From the NCBI GenBank assembly GCA_029204225.1, contig CM055109.1, positions 31,016,370 through 31,080,369 on the forward strand: a DNA stretch of 64,000 nt. The letters run 5' to 3'. The notes below the pieces were generated by a model, which saw only the letters and a program-made list of their open reading frames with translations, was not told the origin of the DNA and made no database searches. The stretch comes from Diphasiastrum complanatum. Lineage: Eukaryota > Streptophyta > Lycopodiopsida > Lycopodiales > Lycopodiaceae. A program made the position numbers and the translations under genes. This document shows, piece by piece, positions 13,757 through 25,290 of the stretch; the stretch's first letter is position 1; each line of letters starts with the position of its first letter.

Positions 13757-14034
13757 ATGAAGACACGCACACTATGACCCGCAAAGAGCAGCAAAACCCC
13801 GAAGTCAAAGAAAAACCCTCTACGAGCCCTCCTTTCAAAAAGGGCAAGGATAAACTGGTCGGTGAAGATTCCCCTTTAGAAAAGAAAAAGAAGTGCCCTT
13901 GTTTGGAGAGAGTTGACTTTGATAAGGACAAAGGCGACGGGTTGTGTTTCTCCTATATGGAGAAGGGGCACCTTTCCAAGGACTGTCCGAAGAGACGGAA
14001 GAAGGGTGGCTGCTCCTTTAAGGCACTAGGTAAT
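13757..14034 (+). pseudogene. gypsy-A gag C-terminus with degenerate zinc knuckle
   Basis: Starts in the middle of gag: YEDTHTMTRKEQQNPEV corresponds to YDDTNTVTRKEQQKPEV of gypsy-C at about 47,110. A lysine-rich linker is followed by a knuckle reading CFSYMEKGHLSKDC, in which the second cysteine has become tyrosine; gypsy-C keeps CFSCMEKGHLSKDC. The capsid part is absent, so this gag cannot form particles. Confidence 0.85.
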
Positions 14035-14085
14035 TGATCTTCTATTTCTTGTATTGATGTATCGTTAAAAGATAAAATAATTTGT

Positions 14086-14316
14086 ATGGATTGTTGTTTT
14101 AACACTATGATTTTTGGACCTCACTACCTCATTCGTATGAGTGGGTTCATAGGTAGCGAACCCGTGAGTGTTCTTTTTTACAACAGTTCTACGTATAATT
14201 TTATTAATGCTAAATTGGAGCAAAAACTGCAGTTGGCAACCGCACCAAGTGACCACAAATACATGCTTAGGATGGCAGTTGGTGGGGAGACCACTTTGTC
14301 CCCCACGCGCCATTGA
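14086..14316 (+). pseudogene. gypsy-A aspartic protease, active site lost
   Basis: Frame aligned with the gypsy-C protease: GFIGSEPVSVLFYNSSTYNF here against GFIGSQPVSALFDNGSMHKL there. The catalytic aspartate is replaced by tyrosine and the following glycine by serine. Downstream, QKLQLATAPSDHKYMLRMAV is shared with gypsy-C. The polyprotein could not be processed by this copy. Confidence 0.82.
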
Positions 14317-14581
14317 GGATTTAAAACTATATAGATAGCTTATCTTTTCATGTTATGAATCTTGATTTCTAATCCTAGGTAAAAAGTGGTTTTATGCTAG
14401 GAATGAGTCCTTAAAAAAGGATTATGTATCTCATAGTATTTCTTTGTTGCATAATGAGTCATTGGTTTGCCTTTAAGGCGATGAGCCTGATGTACCATTT
14501 GTAACTGCTCATGATGCTAATCAATGTATTCTGGATTCTGAGTATCATTCGTATTTATGTTATCTGAAAAATGAATCGTAC
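14317..14581 (+). pseudogene. gypsy-A protease-RT linker
   Basis: Decayed coding sequence homologous to 46,268-46,600 of gypsy-C (shared words such as GTTATGAATCTTGAT and CATAATGAGTCATTGGTTTG). Several stops, no separate domain. Confidence 0.6.
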
Positions 14582-15871
14582 ATGGATGCTTTTAGAACTC
14601 ATAATGATATATCGTCTTTTCCTAGAGCATTGTCTTTTTCTAATGTTAATCTAGATTCTTCGTCTGAGGGCAAAATCTTTAAAAGAATTAGGGAGGAATA
14701 TAATGATATATTCCTTGAGCAGTTGCCTGAGGGTCTTCCTCCCTCACGGGGAGTAGACCATCACATAGATCCTCTTCCCGACAGCTCCCTTGTCTCACTT
14801 TTTCCTTACAAGATGAGCCTGAAGGAAGAAGATAAAGTTGCTAGCCAACGTAAGGAGATGTTACGTAAGGGCCATATAAGGCCTAGTAAATCCCCTTGGG
14901 GAGCTTCTATTTTGTTAACCGGCAAGAAAGACGGTGGTATTAATCTTTGTGTCAATTACAAAAAGCTTAATAAAATGACAATTAAGAACCATTATCCCTT
15001 ACCTCGGATGGACGAGTTAATGGACCGATTGAATGGTGGTTAGTATTTCACCAACTTGGACCTTAGATTGGGGTACCATCAAATTAGAATACATGAGGGG
15101 GATGTTTTCAAACCTGGTTCTTGTTCTAGGTATGACCATTATGAATTTTTAGTTTTACCATTTGGTCTAACTAATGCCCCGACAACCTTTCAACAAATGA
15201 TGAACGATATTCTCCGTCCATATCTGGGAAAGTTTCTCATGGTATTTTTAGATGACATATTGTTTGACAGTAAGACTCTTGAGGATCATGAGGCACATTT
15301 GCTTATAGTCTTAGATAATCTAAGACAGACAAAGCTTTATGCTAAGGAGTCTAAATGTGAGTTCTTTCAAACAAGACTCAAGTATTTAGGACATATCATT
15401 TTCGATCGAGTTCTTGAGATTGACTACGATAAGGTCCAGAAAGTTCATGATTGGCCTATCATGAGAACCATTAGGGAAGTAAAAAAATTTCTGGGCTTCA
15501 CAGGTTTTTTGAACAAATTCATTAAAGACTATGTCTTAATTGCATTGCCTCTAACAAATCTTCTTAAGGGAGTGAAGAAAGCCAAAAGGAAAACTAGAAA
15601 AGGTAATAAGAAGAAGGCTAGAAGGCGTTTGAAAATCAGTCCACCTATTGTCAGGACTGATGAAATTAATCCAAGTTTTGAAGCTTTGAAGATGTTAGTG
15701 TCTACATCCCCTATCTTACACATAGTGGACCCTAGTGGATCTTTCCTGGTGGAAACAGATGCTAGCGACTATGCAGTGGGCATAGTCCTTTACCAAGACA
15801 GTACATCAATGGCTTTTGAGAGCAAGAAGTTGGACCCAGCTCAAAGTAGTTATTCTATTTATGAGAAATAA
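14582..15871 (+). pseudogene. gypsy-A reverse transcriptase and start of RNase H
   Basis: Near-complete Ty3/gypsy RT in one frame broken by a single TAG at 15,041-15,043, where the family has a lysine (GGKYFTNLDL-type). Readable parts are [77 protein letters not shown] and the catalytic box FLDDILF. These are followed by the thumb (VKKFLGFTGFLNKFIKDY) and the RNase H start (ETDASDYAVGIVLYQ). A TAA ends the frame after SYSIYEK. A lysine/arginine-rich insert (KAKRKTRKGNKKKARRR) lies between RT and RNase H; gypsy-C has it too. Confidence 0.92.
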
Positions 15872-16131
15872 CTTTTTACTATCTTCCATGCGTTAAAGAA
15901 CTAGAAACATTATTTCTACGGATCTAAAATTGTGGTTATGACAGATCATGAGTCTCTTAAGTATATCTGTGATGCCTTGGACCTTAGGGTTGTAAGGCTT
16001 GTTCGTCGAAACTCATTCAAGAGTTCGAATTCAACATTAAGTATCGTCAAGGTAAGTCAAATTGTGTCGTTGATGCGTTGACCTAGATTGGAGAAGTTAA
16101 TTAGTTATGCTTTGCTGAGTTCCAATCCAAG
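15872..16131 (+). pseudogene. gypsy-A RNase H, C-terminal part
   Basis: Continues the RNase H with stops and a frameshift: FYGSKIVVMTDHESLKYICD, then the frame is lost after VVRL. The intact-looking equivalent is at 44,819-45,154 in gypsy-C. Confidence 0.8.
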
Positions 16132-17394
16132 TTGTACCTTTCTCTACAAGATCTTTGTCGGACCGATGAGTGTTTCGGTTGTATTTGGCAAGAAGTCCTG
16201 GCAGACAGCCCTATAGTGAGAAATAATCTTGGAAAGCAGGATTTCAAGAAGTCTCGCGAAGAGAAGATACTTGATGATTATTCCATTAGGAATGGTTTAC
16301 TTTTCCATAGAGGAAAAGTTTGTGTACCATATATCGCGGACATTAGGGCCCAAATCCTACATGAGTGCCATGATAGCCCCAGTGCGGGACACCTTGGTAT
16401 ACAAAGGACACTTGACCTTGTTAAGAGAGAATTTTATTGGCCAAAAATGAAAGGTCATATCGAGGCATATGCTCAAAAGTGTGAACGGTGCCAAGAAATA
16501 AAACGGAAAGACTCAAAGCAACTGGTCTATTGCATCTATTGGAAATTCCCAACAAAAAGTGAGAAAGTATTTTCATGATATTGTGTTCGGACTTCCTAAG
16601 TCTGGGAAGGGTCACGATGGCATTTGGATAGTAGTTGACAAACTAACCAAGATGGCGCAATTTATTCCAATAGAAATTACTGTCAAAGCTTCAGAACTTT
16701 CTCAAGTCTTCATTGAAAAGTTGTCTAGGTTGTATGGTTTGTCCAATAATATTGTTAGTGATCGTGATTGCAAGTTCACTGGCGGGTTCTGGCAGGCGGT
16801 CTTTGAGAGACTGAAAACCACTTTAAGTCTATCGTCTATAAATCACCCAAAAACCGATGGTCAAACCGACGTGTGAACCAATCGATGGAAGATATCCTTC
16901 GCGCATATGTTGCCAAGTAACAATAAGATTGGAAAAAGCATCTCTCAATGGTTGAGTTCACATACAATAGTATGATGCATTATGCCACTACTTTTAGATT
17001 TTTTAAACTCTTGTATGGCTTTCAACCTCATTCCCCTATCTCCGTTGGACTCAAAGGTCTCAAGGTTCAAGCTGCAGCAGATTTCTTGCATGATATGCAG
17101 GAAATATTGCAGGTGGCTAGGGAAAGCATTGGATCCGCTTAGTATCCCCCAATTCTATGCTAATCGAGGCCATGCTCCTCGAGAATTTGAGATTGGTGAT
17201 TGGGTGTATCTTAGAATCCCAAAAGACTCTAAGACACTTCGAATGGAGAAATTTCCAAAGTTATCTCCACGTTATAGCGGTCCTTTCAAATTTTTTAACA
17301 AGATTGGTAGGGCTGCTTATCGACTATAACTCCCTGTTGGAACCAAGCTTCATCTTGTATTCCATGTTAGTCATTTAAAGGAATGACCTGGTTA
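16132..17394 (+). pseudogene. gypsy-A integrase
   Basis: The frame at 16,132-16,578 has the HHCC zinc domain (HECHDSPSAGHLGI then CERCQEIK). The core frame at 16,559-16,876 has VFGLPKSGKGHDGIWIVVDK and IVSDRDCKFTGGFWQAVFE. A 1-nt shift near 16,870 ruins the TDGQTERVNQS motif that carries the glutamate. The C-terminal frames at 16,948-17,329 give VEFTYNSMMH, FEIGDWVYLRIPKDS and YSGPFKFFNKIGRAAYRL. Sequence typical of the chromodomain, present in gypsy-C, is not seen before the element is cut at about 17,395. Confidence 0.88.
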
Positions 17395-18970
17395 TCATAG
17401 GTTGTAATATCTCAGCTATACTTGTTTGGGAGGTCTTATCACTACCATGATTGGATTTATGCCTTGAGTAAAGAAGTACTCATCTGGATAATCAAACAAA
17501 TGATTAGGTTTGCGTAATTAAAAAAACACAAGATTCCTATTTGGGTGTTGGGATTCATTTGTCTTCTCCTAATAGAACAAAAACCTTGTGGTATCAAAGG
17601 CCTTTCTATAATGATGAAATTGTTGGATTGATAAGGAATTTTTTTTTTATTACAATTTTATCTTCAAGATTCAGGCAAATGCATTTCGTAGCTTTCATGC
17701 TAAAGAGGTAGTTATTTGTAAGTTTAGTTATGGTGAGATTCTTTTGTTTCCTTTAATGTTTTAAATTGCAAGAGCCTACACTACCACAAAAGAAGTCAAC
17801 AATTTTTATAGTTGTAGAGTTAAGATTGCACATAATAGGTGATTTTTATCTGATGATAGTTTATTACAAAGGGTTTAATATTTGGCCACAAAAAATGTTC
17901 GTCATTTTGGAAATTTGGTCAAAAAGAAACAAATTAAAAAAAGGCAGCTCGAATGGGCAATGATCCTCAAATATTCACAACTCTTATTCACAATAATCAT
18001 GATCATAAGTACTCATAATATTTTAGTAGTCACGATCAATATTCACAAGTATTCACGATCAATATTTATTATAATAATGATTAGTATTCACAATAATCTT
18101 GATTAATATTCAAGCTATTCGCTTTTTAGTATTCACAATTTTACATAATCTTTGCCAACCATTAAGCATGTAGACTTCAAGACGCATCATTGCAAACTCG
18201 ATCAATTCTTCATCCAATATAGAAAACAACTTGGATACATCCTCCATAAGAAGACACTATCATAAACAATACAAATACATTTTCAAAGAAATTCAGTTGT
18301 CCTGTTTCTAGATTCTAGCATGGAAGGGCACAATAGGAAGAACTACGTGGAATCAGACATGGACCAACGGAAAAAAATTGTTTGCTATTTTTCATGCATG
18401 CTATCTGCTTGTTTTCTTTAATACAGATTCACTCTCATTTCGGATAATCTCCACCAATGGCTAAATCTAATTGTGATGTTGGAATATAATCAAATTCACA
18501 AATATAAATTGAAGAGTCAATAATTTCATTAGTTAAAGCTTAACAAAAACATAATACAATAAATTAAGTCAAAAATTTGAATTTCATATAACCTATAAAT
18601 ACTTACCATAACATAGACCAATGATAAGGCCATGCACCTTGGAGATCATTGGAGAATTTCTATGGCAGTCCTTTTGTTACATAGACTTGAATACCCATAA
18701 ATGAACCTCACATCCTTGCTAAAGAAAATTAACAACACAAATTCCACTACAGGCATGTAAAAAAGAGGTGATAAGTATGATTTAAGTATGGGTTTTGGAG
18801 AACTAAAGTTCACCAAGCCATTTAGGCTAATGTCAAGCCAAAAAAAAATGCTTGTAAAATTGGAGATTGATTTATATAATGGTTCATTTTTGTAGGGTGT
18901 CCTAGAGAGTGAATATTTGTATAGGAGTTCTTGGAAAATGAATTTAGGTCAAGAGTAAGAAAATGAAATC
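17395..18970 (-). repeat. copia-2 LTR-like arm, left (minus orientation)
   Basis: About 1.5 kb that reads as the inverse of 19,381-20,885: TCATAGGTTGTAATATCT at the left end mirrors AGATATTACAACCTATGA near 20,866. Its inner end (18,830-18,970) matches the LTR start seen at 54,490-54,575 and the sequence that follows the RNase H fragments at 33,700 and 57,580. I therefore read the arm as the LTR of copia-2. It carries many short AT-rich repeats such as ATTCACAATAATCATGAT. Frames at 17,766-18,106 are not protein-like. Confidence 0.7.
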
Positions 18971-19024
18971 TAACTTAAATGTGTTTAGTGAGTTAGTGGG
19001 TTGAGATTGCAAATATTGGAGTTA

Positions 19025-19380
19025 TCATCGAAGCCAAATAATGTCCTTTACTATACAGGTTGATGCAACATATTCGGACTCAATAACGGACAAGGAAATG
19101 CATTCTTGCTTTTGATTGTTCCATGAAATTGGTACTCCTACGTGAAAGCACGGGTAGCCAAAGGTGCATTTTCTAATATCCACTTTTCCAACCCAATCTG
19201 AGTCTGAATAGGCATTTAGGATTGGTACATTCTTGGAATCTCTATCATAACACAAATCATAGTGCTTTGTGGCTTGTATGTACATCAAATGCTCTTTGTA
19301 GAACTTTCCAATGTGGTACTCATGTATTCAACATGTATTGCAACAATGTGTGCACTGTGTATGCAAGGCCAATGTCCAAT
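19025..19380 (-). pseudogene. copia-2 RNase H fragment between inverted arms
   Basis: The minus-strand frame 19,025-19,288 reads LNAYSDSDWVGKVDIRKCTF and then NNQKQECISLSVIESEYVAS, the copia RNase H core with its first aspartate present. Sequence to about 19,380 is the end of the copia-2 RT (MYIQATKHYDLCY preceded by degenerate AT-rich DNA). The 3' part of RNase H and the polypurine tract are missing; the fragment passes directly into the LTR-like arm. The same fusion occurs at 33,700 and 57,580. Confidence 0.85.
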
Positions 19381-20885
19381 TTTACAAGCATTTTTATTTG
19401 GCTTTAAATTAGCCTAAAAGGATTTGTGATCAACTTTAGTTCTCCAAAGCCCATACTTAAATGATATTTATCACCTCTTTTTGACATGCCTTTAGTGGAA
19501 TTCTTGTTTTTAATTTTTTTTAGCAAGGATGCGAGGTTCATCTAGGGGTATTCAAGTCTATATAACAAAAGAACTTCCATGGAAATTTTTCAATGATCTC
19601 CAAGTTGCATGACCTTATCATTGGTCTATGTTCTGGTAAATATTTATAGGTTAGATGAACTTCAAATTTTTGACTTAATTTATTGTATTATGTATTTGTT
19701 AAGCTTTAAATAATGAAATTATTGACTTTTCAATTTAGATTTGTGAATTTGATTATACTCCAATCTCACAATTAGATTTAGCCATTGGTGGAGGGCTCAA
19801 TTATGCAACATGGAAGTGAGTCTGCATTCATGAAAACAAGAACGTAGCATGCATGCTTGAAAAAAAGCAAACAATTTTTTTTCCATTGGTGCCTGCTTGA
19901 TTCCACAATGTTAGTCTTCTTATTGTGCCCTTGCATGCTCGAATCTAGAAAAATGACAACCGAATTTCTCTGAGGATCTATTTGTATTGTAAATGATAGT
20001 GTCTTCTTATGGAGGATGTATCCAAATTATTTTATATATTGGATGAAGAATTGATCGAGTTTCCAATGATGTGTCTTGAAGTCTACATGCTTGATGGTTG
20101 GCATTAATTATCTAAATTTATGAATACTAAAAAGTGAATAGCTTTAGTATTAATCATGATTATTGTGAATGCTAATCGTTATCATAATATATATTGACGT
20201 TGATTACTTGTGAATATTGATCGTGTTTACTAAAATATTATGAGTACTTATCATTATTATTGTGAATAAGAGTTGTGAATATTTGAGGACAATTGCCAAC
20301 ATGAGCTGAGTTTTTGAAATTTGTTTCTTTTTGACCAAAATTCCAAAATGGCGAGCATATTTAGTGGCCAACTATTAAACCCTTTGTAAGAAATTATCAT
20401 CAAAAGAAGATCACCTATTATGTGCAATCTTAATTGTACAATTGTAAAAAATGTTATTTACTTTTGTGGTAGTGGATGTGATAGTGTAACCTCTTGCAAC
20501 TTAAAACGTTAAAAGAAAACAAATGAATCTCACCATAACTGAACTTATCCATAACCACCTCTTTAGCAAAAAAGCTACTAAATGCATTTGTTTGTATCTC
20601 GAAGATAAAATTGTAATAAAAGAGATCTCCTTTATCAATCCAACGATTTAACAAGTATGGAAAGGCCTTTGTGGTATGACACCACGAGGTTTTTGTTTTA
20701 TTCGGAGAAGAAAAATGAATCCCAACACCTAAATAGGAATCTCATGTTCTTAGAATTCCGTTAACCTAATCATTTGCTTGATTATCTAGATGAGTACTCG
20801 TTTACTCCAGGCGTAAATCCAATCATGGTAGCGATAAGACCTGCCAACAAACAAGTACAGCTAAGATATTACAACCTATGATATA
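19381..20885 (+). repeat. copia-2 LTR-like arm, right (plus orientation)
   Basis: Inverted copy of 17,395-18,870, starting at TTTACAAGCATTTTTATTTG, about 100 bp inside the presumed LTR start. Together the two arms face outward around the RNase H fragment. This is not the direct-repeat arrangement of a normal LTR element. A partial same-orientation copy lies at 33,705-34,446. Confidence 0.75.
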
Positions 20886-21510
20886 AGCCTTGTGTCTAAT
20901 TATATGCCAGGTTGAAATACGCACATAGCCAGATAAAAAGTTAGAACAACATTGCCGGTGAAATAGTTAAAAAAAGTATCGTCAATATGCAGAGAATGTA
21001 CCAAGCAGGCAGTAGTGTTTACTCTATACGCTAATAGTGATGTTAACCTTGATTGAACTGGGCTTTCTGGTTCTTACAATGCTTACCTCAGAATCTTAAC
21101 ATTGAATATTGAATGGTACACTATCTACTTAAGGCATGCTGAGGACAAAAAGAACAACAGTTGTATAGTTTAACTACACAAAAATAATATCACAAAGTTG
21201 AAGATCACCTTTGCATCGTCAACAATCGACTTGTGCATCACATCCAAGGCACAAAACTTCCCTCCCTACCGTTTTTGTATAGTAACCAGATTCCAGTTGG
21301 TTTGACAACCCAGTCTAGATTCGGATTTCCTTCATGCTGTCAAAGGTAGCAAGAAAACGATAAGTTTTGAGGTCATATACGCAAATAGATACTCATAACA
21401 ACGTAGGCATTCTCCAAGCTCCATTGACATTGCTGGTACTGCCAAGGTTTTATAGATTCTAACTTTATTATAACTTAGATTGCAAAAGACGTCAATCTAT
21501 AAACAAATAG
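20886..21510. other. Unassigned stretch
   Basis: Less AT-rich than the arms and without a visible frame, repeat or transposon motif. It may belong to the host-derived segment that continues to 22,437. Confidence 0.35.
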
Positions 21511-22290
21511 AAATTAAGAGTACGACAAGATAGTGGCACACTTCAGACAGACCATGTCTATTCTTGTATTAGGTTTCTCTGGCTAAAAATCCTATACTTG
21601 ATGCAAGTTGCAGCAGCGGATTTGCTATTTGTTTTATGCTAAGTCCATGTCCAGTGTAATTCGAATGGAAAACCAAAGACAGACCATTAGCCTGCAGAAT
21701 GCACGTGTAACAATCGCAAGACATACTTACCTAATTAAGACGTCGTGGGGATGTGGACATTACCTGACTTCTGGGTGGAATGACAACACAACGGTTGAGT
21801 GAAAAAAGGGAGCCACACTTTGTTAAACGCATCGACTGAACGCTGGGATTATAACCTTTAATGACACAGGCTATCGGCAGTTGATAACACATGACAAAGA
21901 TACAAAGATACATGACAAAGATACATATAGAAATTAAGAGCACGACAAGTTAGTAGCACACTTCAGACAGACCATGTCTATTCTTGTATTAGGTTTCTCT
22001 GGCTAAAAATCCTTTACTTGATGCAAGTTGCAGCAGCGGATTTTCTATTTGTTTTATGCTAAGTCCAAGTCCATGCTAGAATCGAAAAGCAAACACATAC
22101 CATTATCCTGCAGATTGCACGTGTAACAATCGCAAGACATACTTACCTAATTAAGACGTCTTGGGGATGTGGACATTACCTGACTTCTGGGTGGAATGAC
22201 AACACAGCGGCTGAGTGAAAAAAGGGAGCCACACTTTGTTAAACGCATCGACTGAACGCTGGGATTATAAGCTTCAATGACACAGGCAAC
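21511..22290 (-). repeat. 418-bp tandem duplication with splice-like sites (possible duplicated exons)
   Basis: Two near-identical units start at 21,511 and 21,929 (AAATTAAGAG.ACGACAAG, CACACTTCAGACAGACCATG, AAACGCATCGACTGAACGCT). On the minus strand each unit has a perfect splice donor TTAG|GTAAGT, a candidate acceptor ATTCTGCAG or ATTCTGCAGG some 30 bp later, and another donor-like CAG|GTAATG. An open stretch CVIKGYNPSVQSMRLTKCGS is preserved in both units, as ACVIEA in the second. I do not recognise the protein. It lies downstream of the S1-like gene on the same strand and could be later exons of that gene or of another one. Confidence 0.6.
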
Positions 22291-22537
22291 TTACAGCTAG
22301 GGAGGCAACTTAGGAGGCGTAAATAGGATGCTGGACAGCAAGACAGGAGGAAGTCCTGAGCTGTACATCGAGAGTTCAGGAGCACGAATGTCCAGTGGAA
22401 GCCAGCAATGACTGTGCCAGCGGAGCTTCAGAGGTCCTTGCGTGGCAAACGAGGGAATGCGCATTCATTTTAGATTTTTGCAATCTGTAATTTAATATTC
22501 CAAAATCACGAGCAAGTCTCAGACCATGACACTTTAG
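22291..22537. other. Unassigned stretch downstream of S1-like gene
   Basis: No frame recognised. From about 22,430 it is homologous to 9,060-9,220, so it belongs to the duplicated S1-gene unit. Confidence 0.4.
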
Positions 22538-22879
22538 CTATGCAATCAAAAGAATTAGCAGAGAAAGAAGGTTTAGCCTTACGTCCAAGTTCAATTTCCA
22601 AGTCCATATCTGCAGGTTGGCTGCCTGCAATGTAATGCCCTCCCTTCTTGTGAAATCACAGATATATTCGGTTTGTTCAGTTGCAGTGAAATTATACGAC
22701 CAACTGAGACCACTGCGCACCACATGGACGCCCAAAGATTTAGTCCCATCTGAACAACTCGCTGTTATGAAATCATCACATAGGTTTGTTACGCTAAAGG
22801 AAGCGTCTAGAGACGAAGCTAAAGACACCTGAAGTAGAAACAAGGTGGCAAACATAGAGAATAAGTGAATGATCGCCAT
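22538..22879 (-). CDS. S1 self-incompatibility-like (SPH) secreted protein, copy B
   Basis: Open from the ATG at 22,879 to a stop at 22,538 (113 codons). Residues 1-25 form a signal-peptide-like stretch (MAIIHLFSMFATLFLLQVSL then ASSLDA). The S1-like core follows: SVTNLCDDFITASCSDG, LGVHVVRSGLSWSYNF and EYICDFTRREG. This matches the family pattern of Cys, LGVHV, Gly..Trp and late Cys. The usual C-terminal third, with its last Cys pair, is not visible. A donor-like GTAAGG falls exactly after codon 99 (22,582), so the true protein may continue in another exon. The upstream ATG inside the CT tract is rejected because it adds only Leu-Ser repeats. Likely secreted; partner and role unknown. Expression is not shown, and it may be a recent pseudogene. 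Confidence 0.6.
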   Translation of the reverse strand: MAIIHLFSMFATLFLLQVSLASSLDASFSVTNLCDDFITASCSDGTKSLGVHVVRSGLSWSYNFTATEQTEYICDFTRREGITLQAANLQIWTWKLNLDVRLNLLSLLILLIA

Positions 22880-22880
<1 letters not shown>

Positions 22881-22911
<31 letters not shown>

Positions 22912-22921
22912 GCACAGAGCG

Positions 22922-22968
<47 letters not shown>
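22881..22968. repeat. Interrupted AG/CT microsatellite in S1-like gene leader
   Basis: Two AG runs broken by GCGCGGCACAGAGCGAGCG. On the coding strand it is a pyrimidine tract between a TATA-like box and the ATG. It corresponds to the (AG)74 tract of copy A and the short tract at 1,341-1,358. Confidence 0.95.
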
Positions 22969-25290
22969 AACACACAAGAGAGCGTGCTTTACCTTTTTGT
23001 ACTTGATTTATAAAGACACTAGAGACGACATTAGCTGGAGTAGAAAAATTTTAAACCAAAAGCGACGGTGCCAAATTCAAAATGAGTAATGCCCCCTAAA
23101 ACCAGTTCCAGCGGGAGTATTCGAATTAAAAAGCACTAATTCTTGGTTCCTGCTACTTTAGCCATTAGTGAGAAAAGTACATCAAATAATTTATATTTCT
23201 TAGTGTTTACTTGTGTTCTTTACACTAATATAATGATTAAACTATGCATGTTTACTATTGTTATGATTTAATCAGAATCAATCACAATTGCATGCATCCT
23301 CATGCTCGAGGGCATTATGCCGTAAAGCCCATAATAGCTTTGGCCTATTGAAATAAAGTTCTAACTTTTACATCGGATCCACTGCACTTAGAGCCATGGC
23401 TCTAAAATCTAGAAAGCCCTTCGTAATAATTACTTAAAGTGTCAACAAATACAAGAATATCACATGTCAACAAGGCCTAAATAAACACTCGTTCCTTAAA
23501 ATGATGTTAGGGTTCTTGAGCCAAGTACACAAATGAAAAGGCCTATGCATCCCTTTTCCCTACTTATTAAATTCTAAAATGGCACATAGCATATTTCAAT
23601 AGTACCATATGATTGGGAAGAGTTTCATTATGACCATATGCATGTGTGGGAAAGCTTCTAAGACTTATCACGTGACCAACATAGAAATTCGTTCCTTCCT
23701 TTTTGGATAGGCGGAGGCTACAGTAAAAATAATTAAACAACAACATCACAATGGGCGACAAGCCACATTTCTTTTTTGCAGTTTTGGGGTGCACCTAGTT
23801 TTGTTTGTCATCAATAGCTTATGGATGCAATTTGTGATTTATGACTAAATTCAATGCACATGTCCAACAAGTTGATTCATGTGGTATGATAGTCCTTTTT
23901 TAACTCATCACATATTGTAGAGATCCAGCATAGGTCATTTTTTGGGTGTTTAGATTCTTTCCACGCATATTCATCTATGTTTACCTATTTATTTGTTTAT
24001 TTTTTAATTTTGCAAATGTTTGTTGATTTTTTGGAATCTCACTACATAGGATAGAGTTGGTGTTTTTTGTGGCCAACCTTTTAACGATTACCATGTTTAT
24101 GACTTAATCTTCAAAGTTTAGATTTTAGTTGTTAAGGTTTAGGATATACAAACTTTTGATGACTCAATATTAATTTCTAATGGTTTTCATGGGTTTTTAT
24201 GCACGCCCAAAGAAATCCTCATAGAAGTCCCAAACCTGCAAATTTTTACATTCATTATAGAAATTGTTTGGTTGTTTTTTAATCTTATTTTAAATGCAAA
24301 TTGTTCTAGGATAGGAATCTAAGTGATGGTGCAATTTTCCAGAATCTCAAATTCAACAAGAATTATTTTAATTGATCTAAATTGATAAGGGAATAGGCCA
24401 ATTATATTATTAAACATTAATTTCTATTTCATCCTAAATGCCATTCTATTTCATTGTATATGACTTAAATTAATGGCAAATTAGAGAATGATTGTAAATT
24501 ACAAAGTGTGTGGAGCCCTACTTTGTAATAAACTATACATTTAATGTGCAGTTTAGATTTTTTGTATATGATATAGAAGTTTAAATGAGCTAACTTTGTC
24601 TGATGTATTAAAATTGACATCGTAAAGGCAAATTCTATTGATTGGGGCCAAACTATTTTGAAGATGTAGATATGTAATGATGTAAATCCAACCAAGTGAC
24701 TGGTCATGTTAACATCCAATGTCTACAAACCTCTATGCACTATAACTGGGTGAGAGTGTGTCATTTGATGTCATGTTAACAGCCATGTTATTTTTTAAGC
24801 TACATCTGCAAACCACTTTGCACTATAACTAGCTGAGAGTGTGTCATTTGATGTATGAGTTTTACGAGAAGTAATCAATAGTTTGATCTATCTACTATGT
24901 AGCCTTTCTTCTTATCTTTATTCCAACACATGTTCAATATGTTAGTATTTTCATATTTGTTATTGATTACTATCAATCTAATTCTGATCTAATAGGGCAA
25001 CTATAACATTGTCTAAACAATTACCAAACCTAAGAGACCAACTATAAACTAAAGGTATTTACGTGGATCAGACCAAGGAAATGTAAAAATTATTGAGGGT
25101 CTTTGCCATGTTCAATCTTAGTGCTCTAAGATTCTTGGCTACAATTACCAAAGTGAAACATATACACTTCTAACTTTGAATTGGTGTCAATAATGTTTGT
25201 GACAACTATATTAGTACGATATTACCAAAACCTTTGATGTTACTAGATGTCAAAGTAAAACCAAAATATCAGTTGATAACCAGTAACTTT
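22969..25290 (-). repeat. S1-gene upstream block, copy 3
   Basis: Closest match to 1,345-3,640, colinear throughout, with GGAAAGCTTCTAAGACTTAT near 23,650, GAGTTTCATTATGACCATAT near 23,621 and the paired GAGAGTGTGTCATTTGATG words near 24,752 and 24,836. It has no inverted partner here. Its last ~190 bp (25,100-25,290) are repeated at 26,140-26,325 on the far side of an insertion. Confidence 0.85.
23006..23015 (-). promoter_or_regulatory. TATA-like box of S1-like gene copy B
   Basis: ATTTATAAAG on the plus strand gives CTTTATAAAT on the coding strand, about 38 bp before the CT tract. Position and context are conserved with 1,381 and 9,672. This fits a core promoter with the CT tract inside the 5' UTR. 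Confidence 0.5.

Noticed and set aside
17395-20885. Mutator-like element with long terminal inverted repeats
   Set aside because: No MULE transposase or 9-bp target duplication was seen, and the arm starts match a copia LTR start next to a polypurine tract at 54,576.
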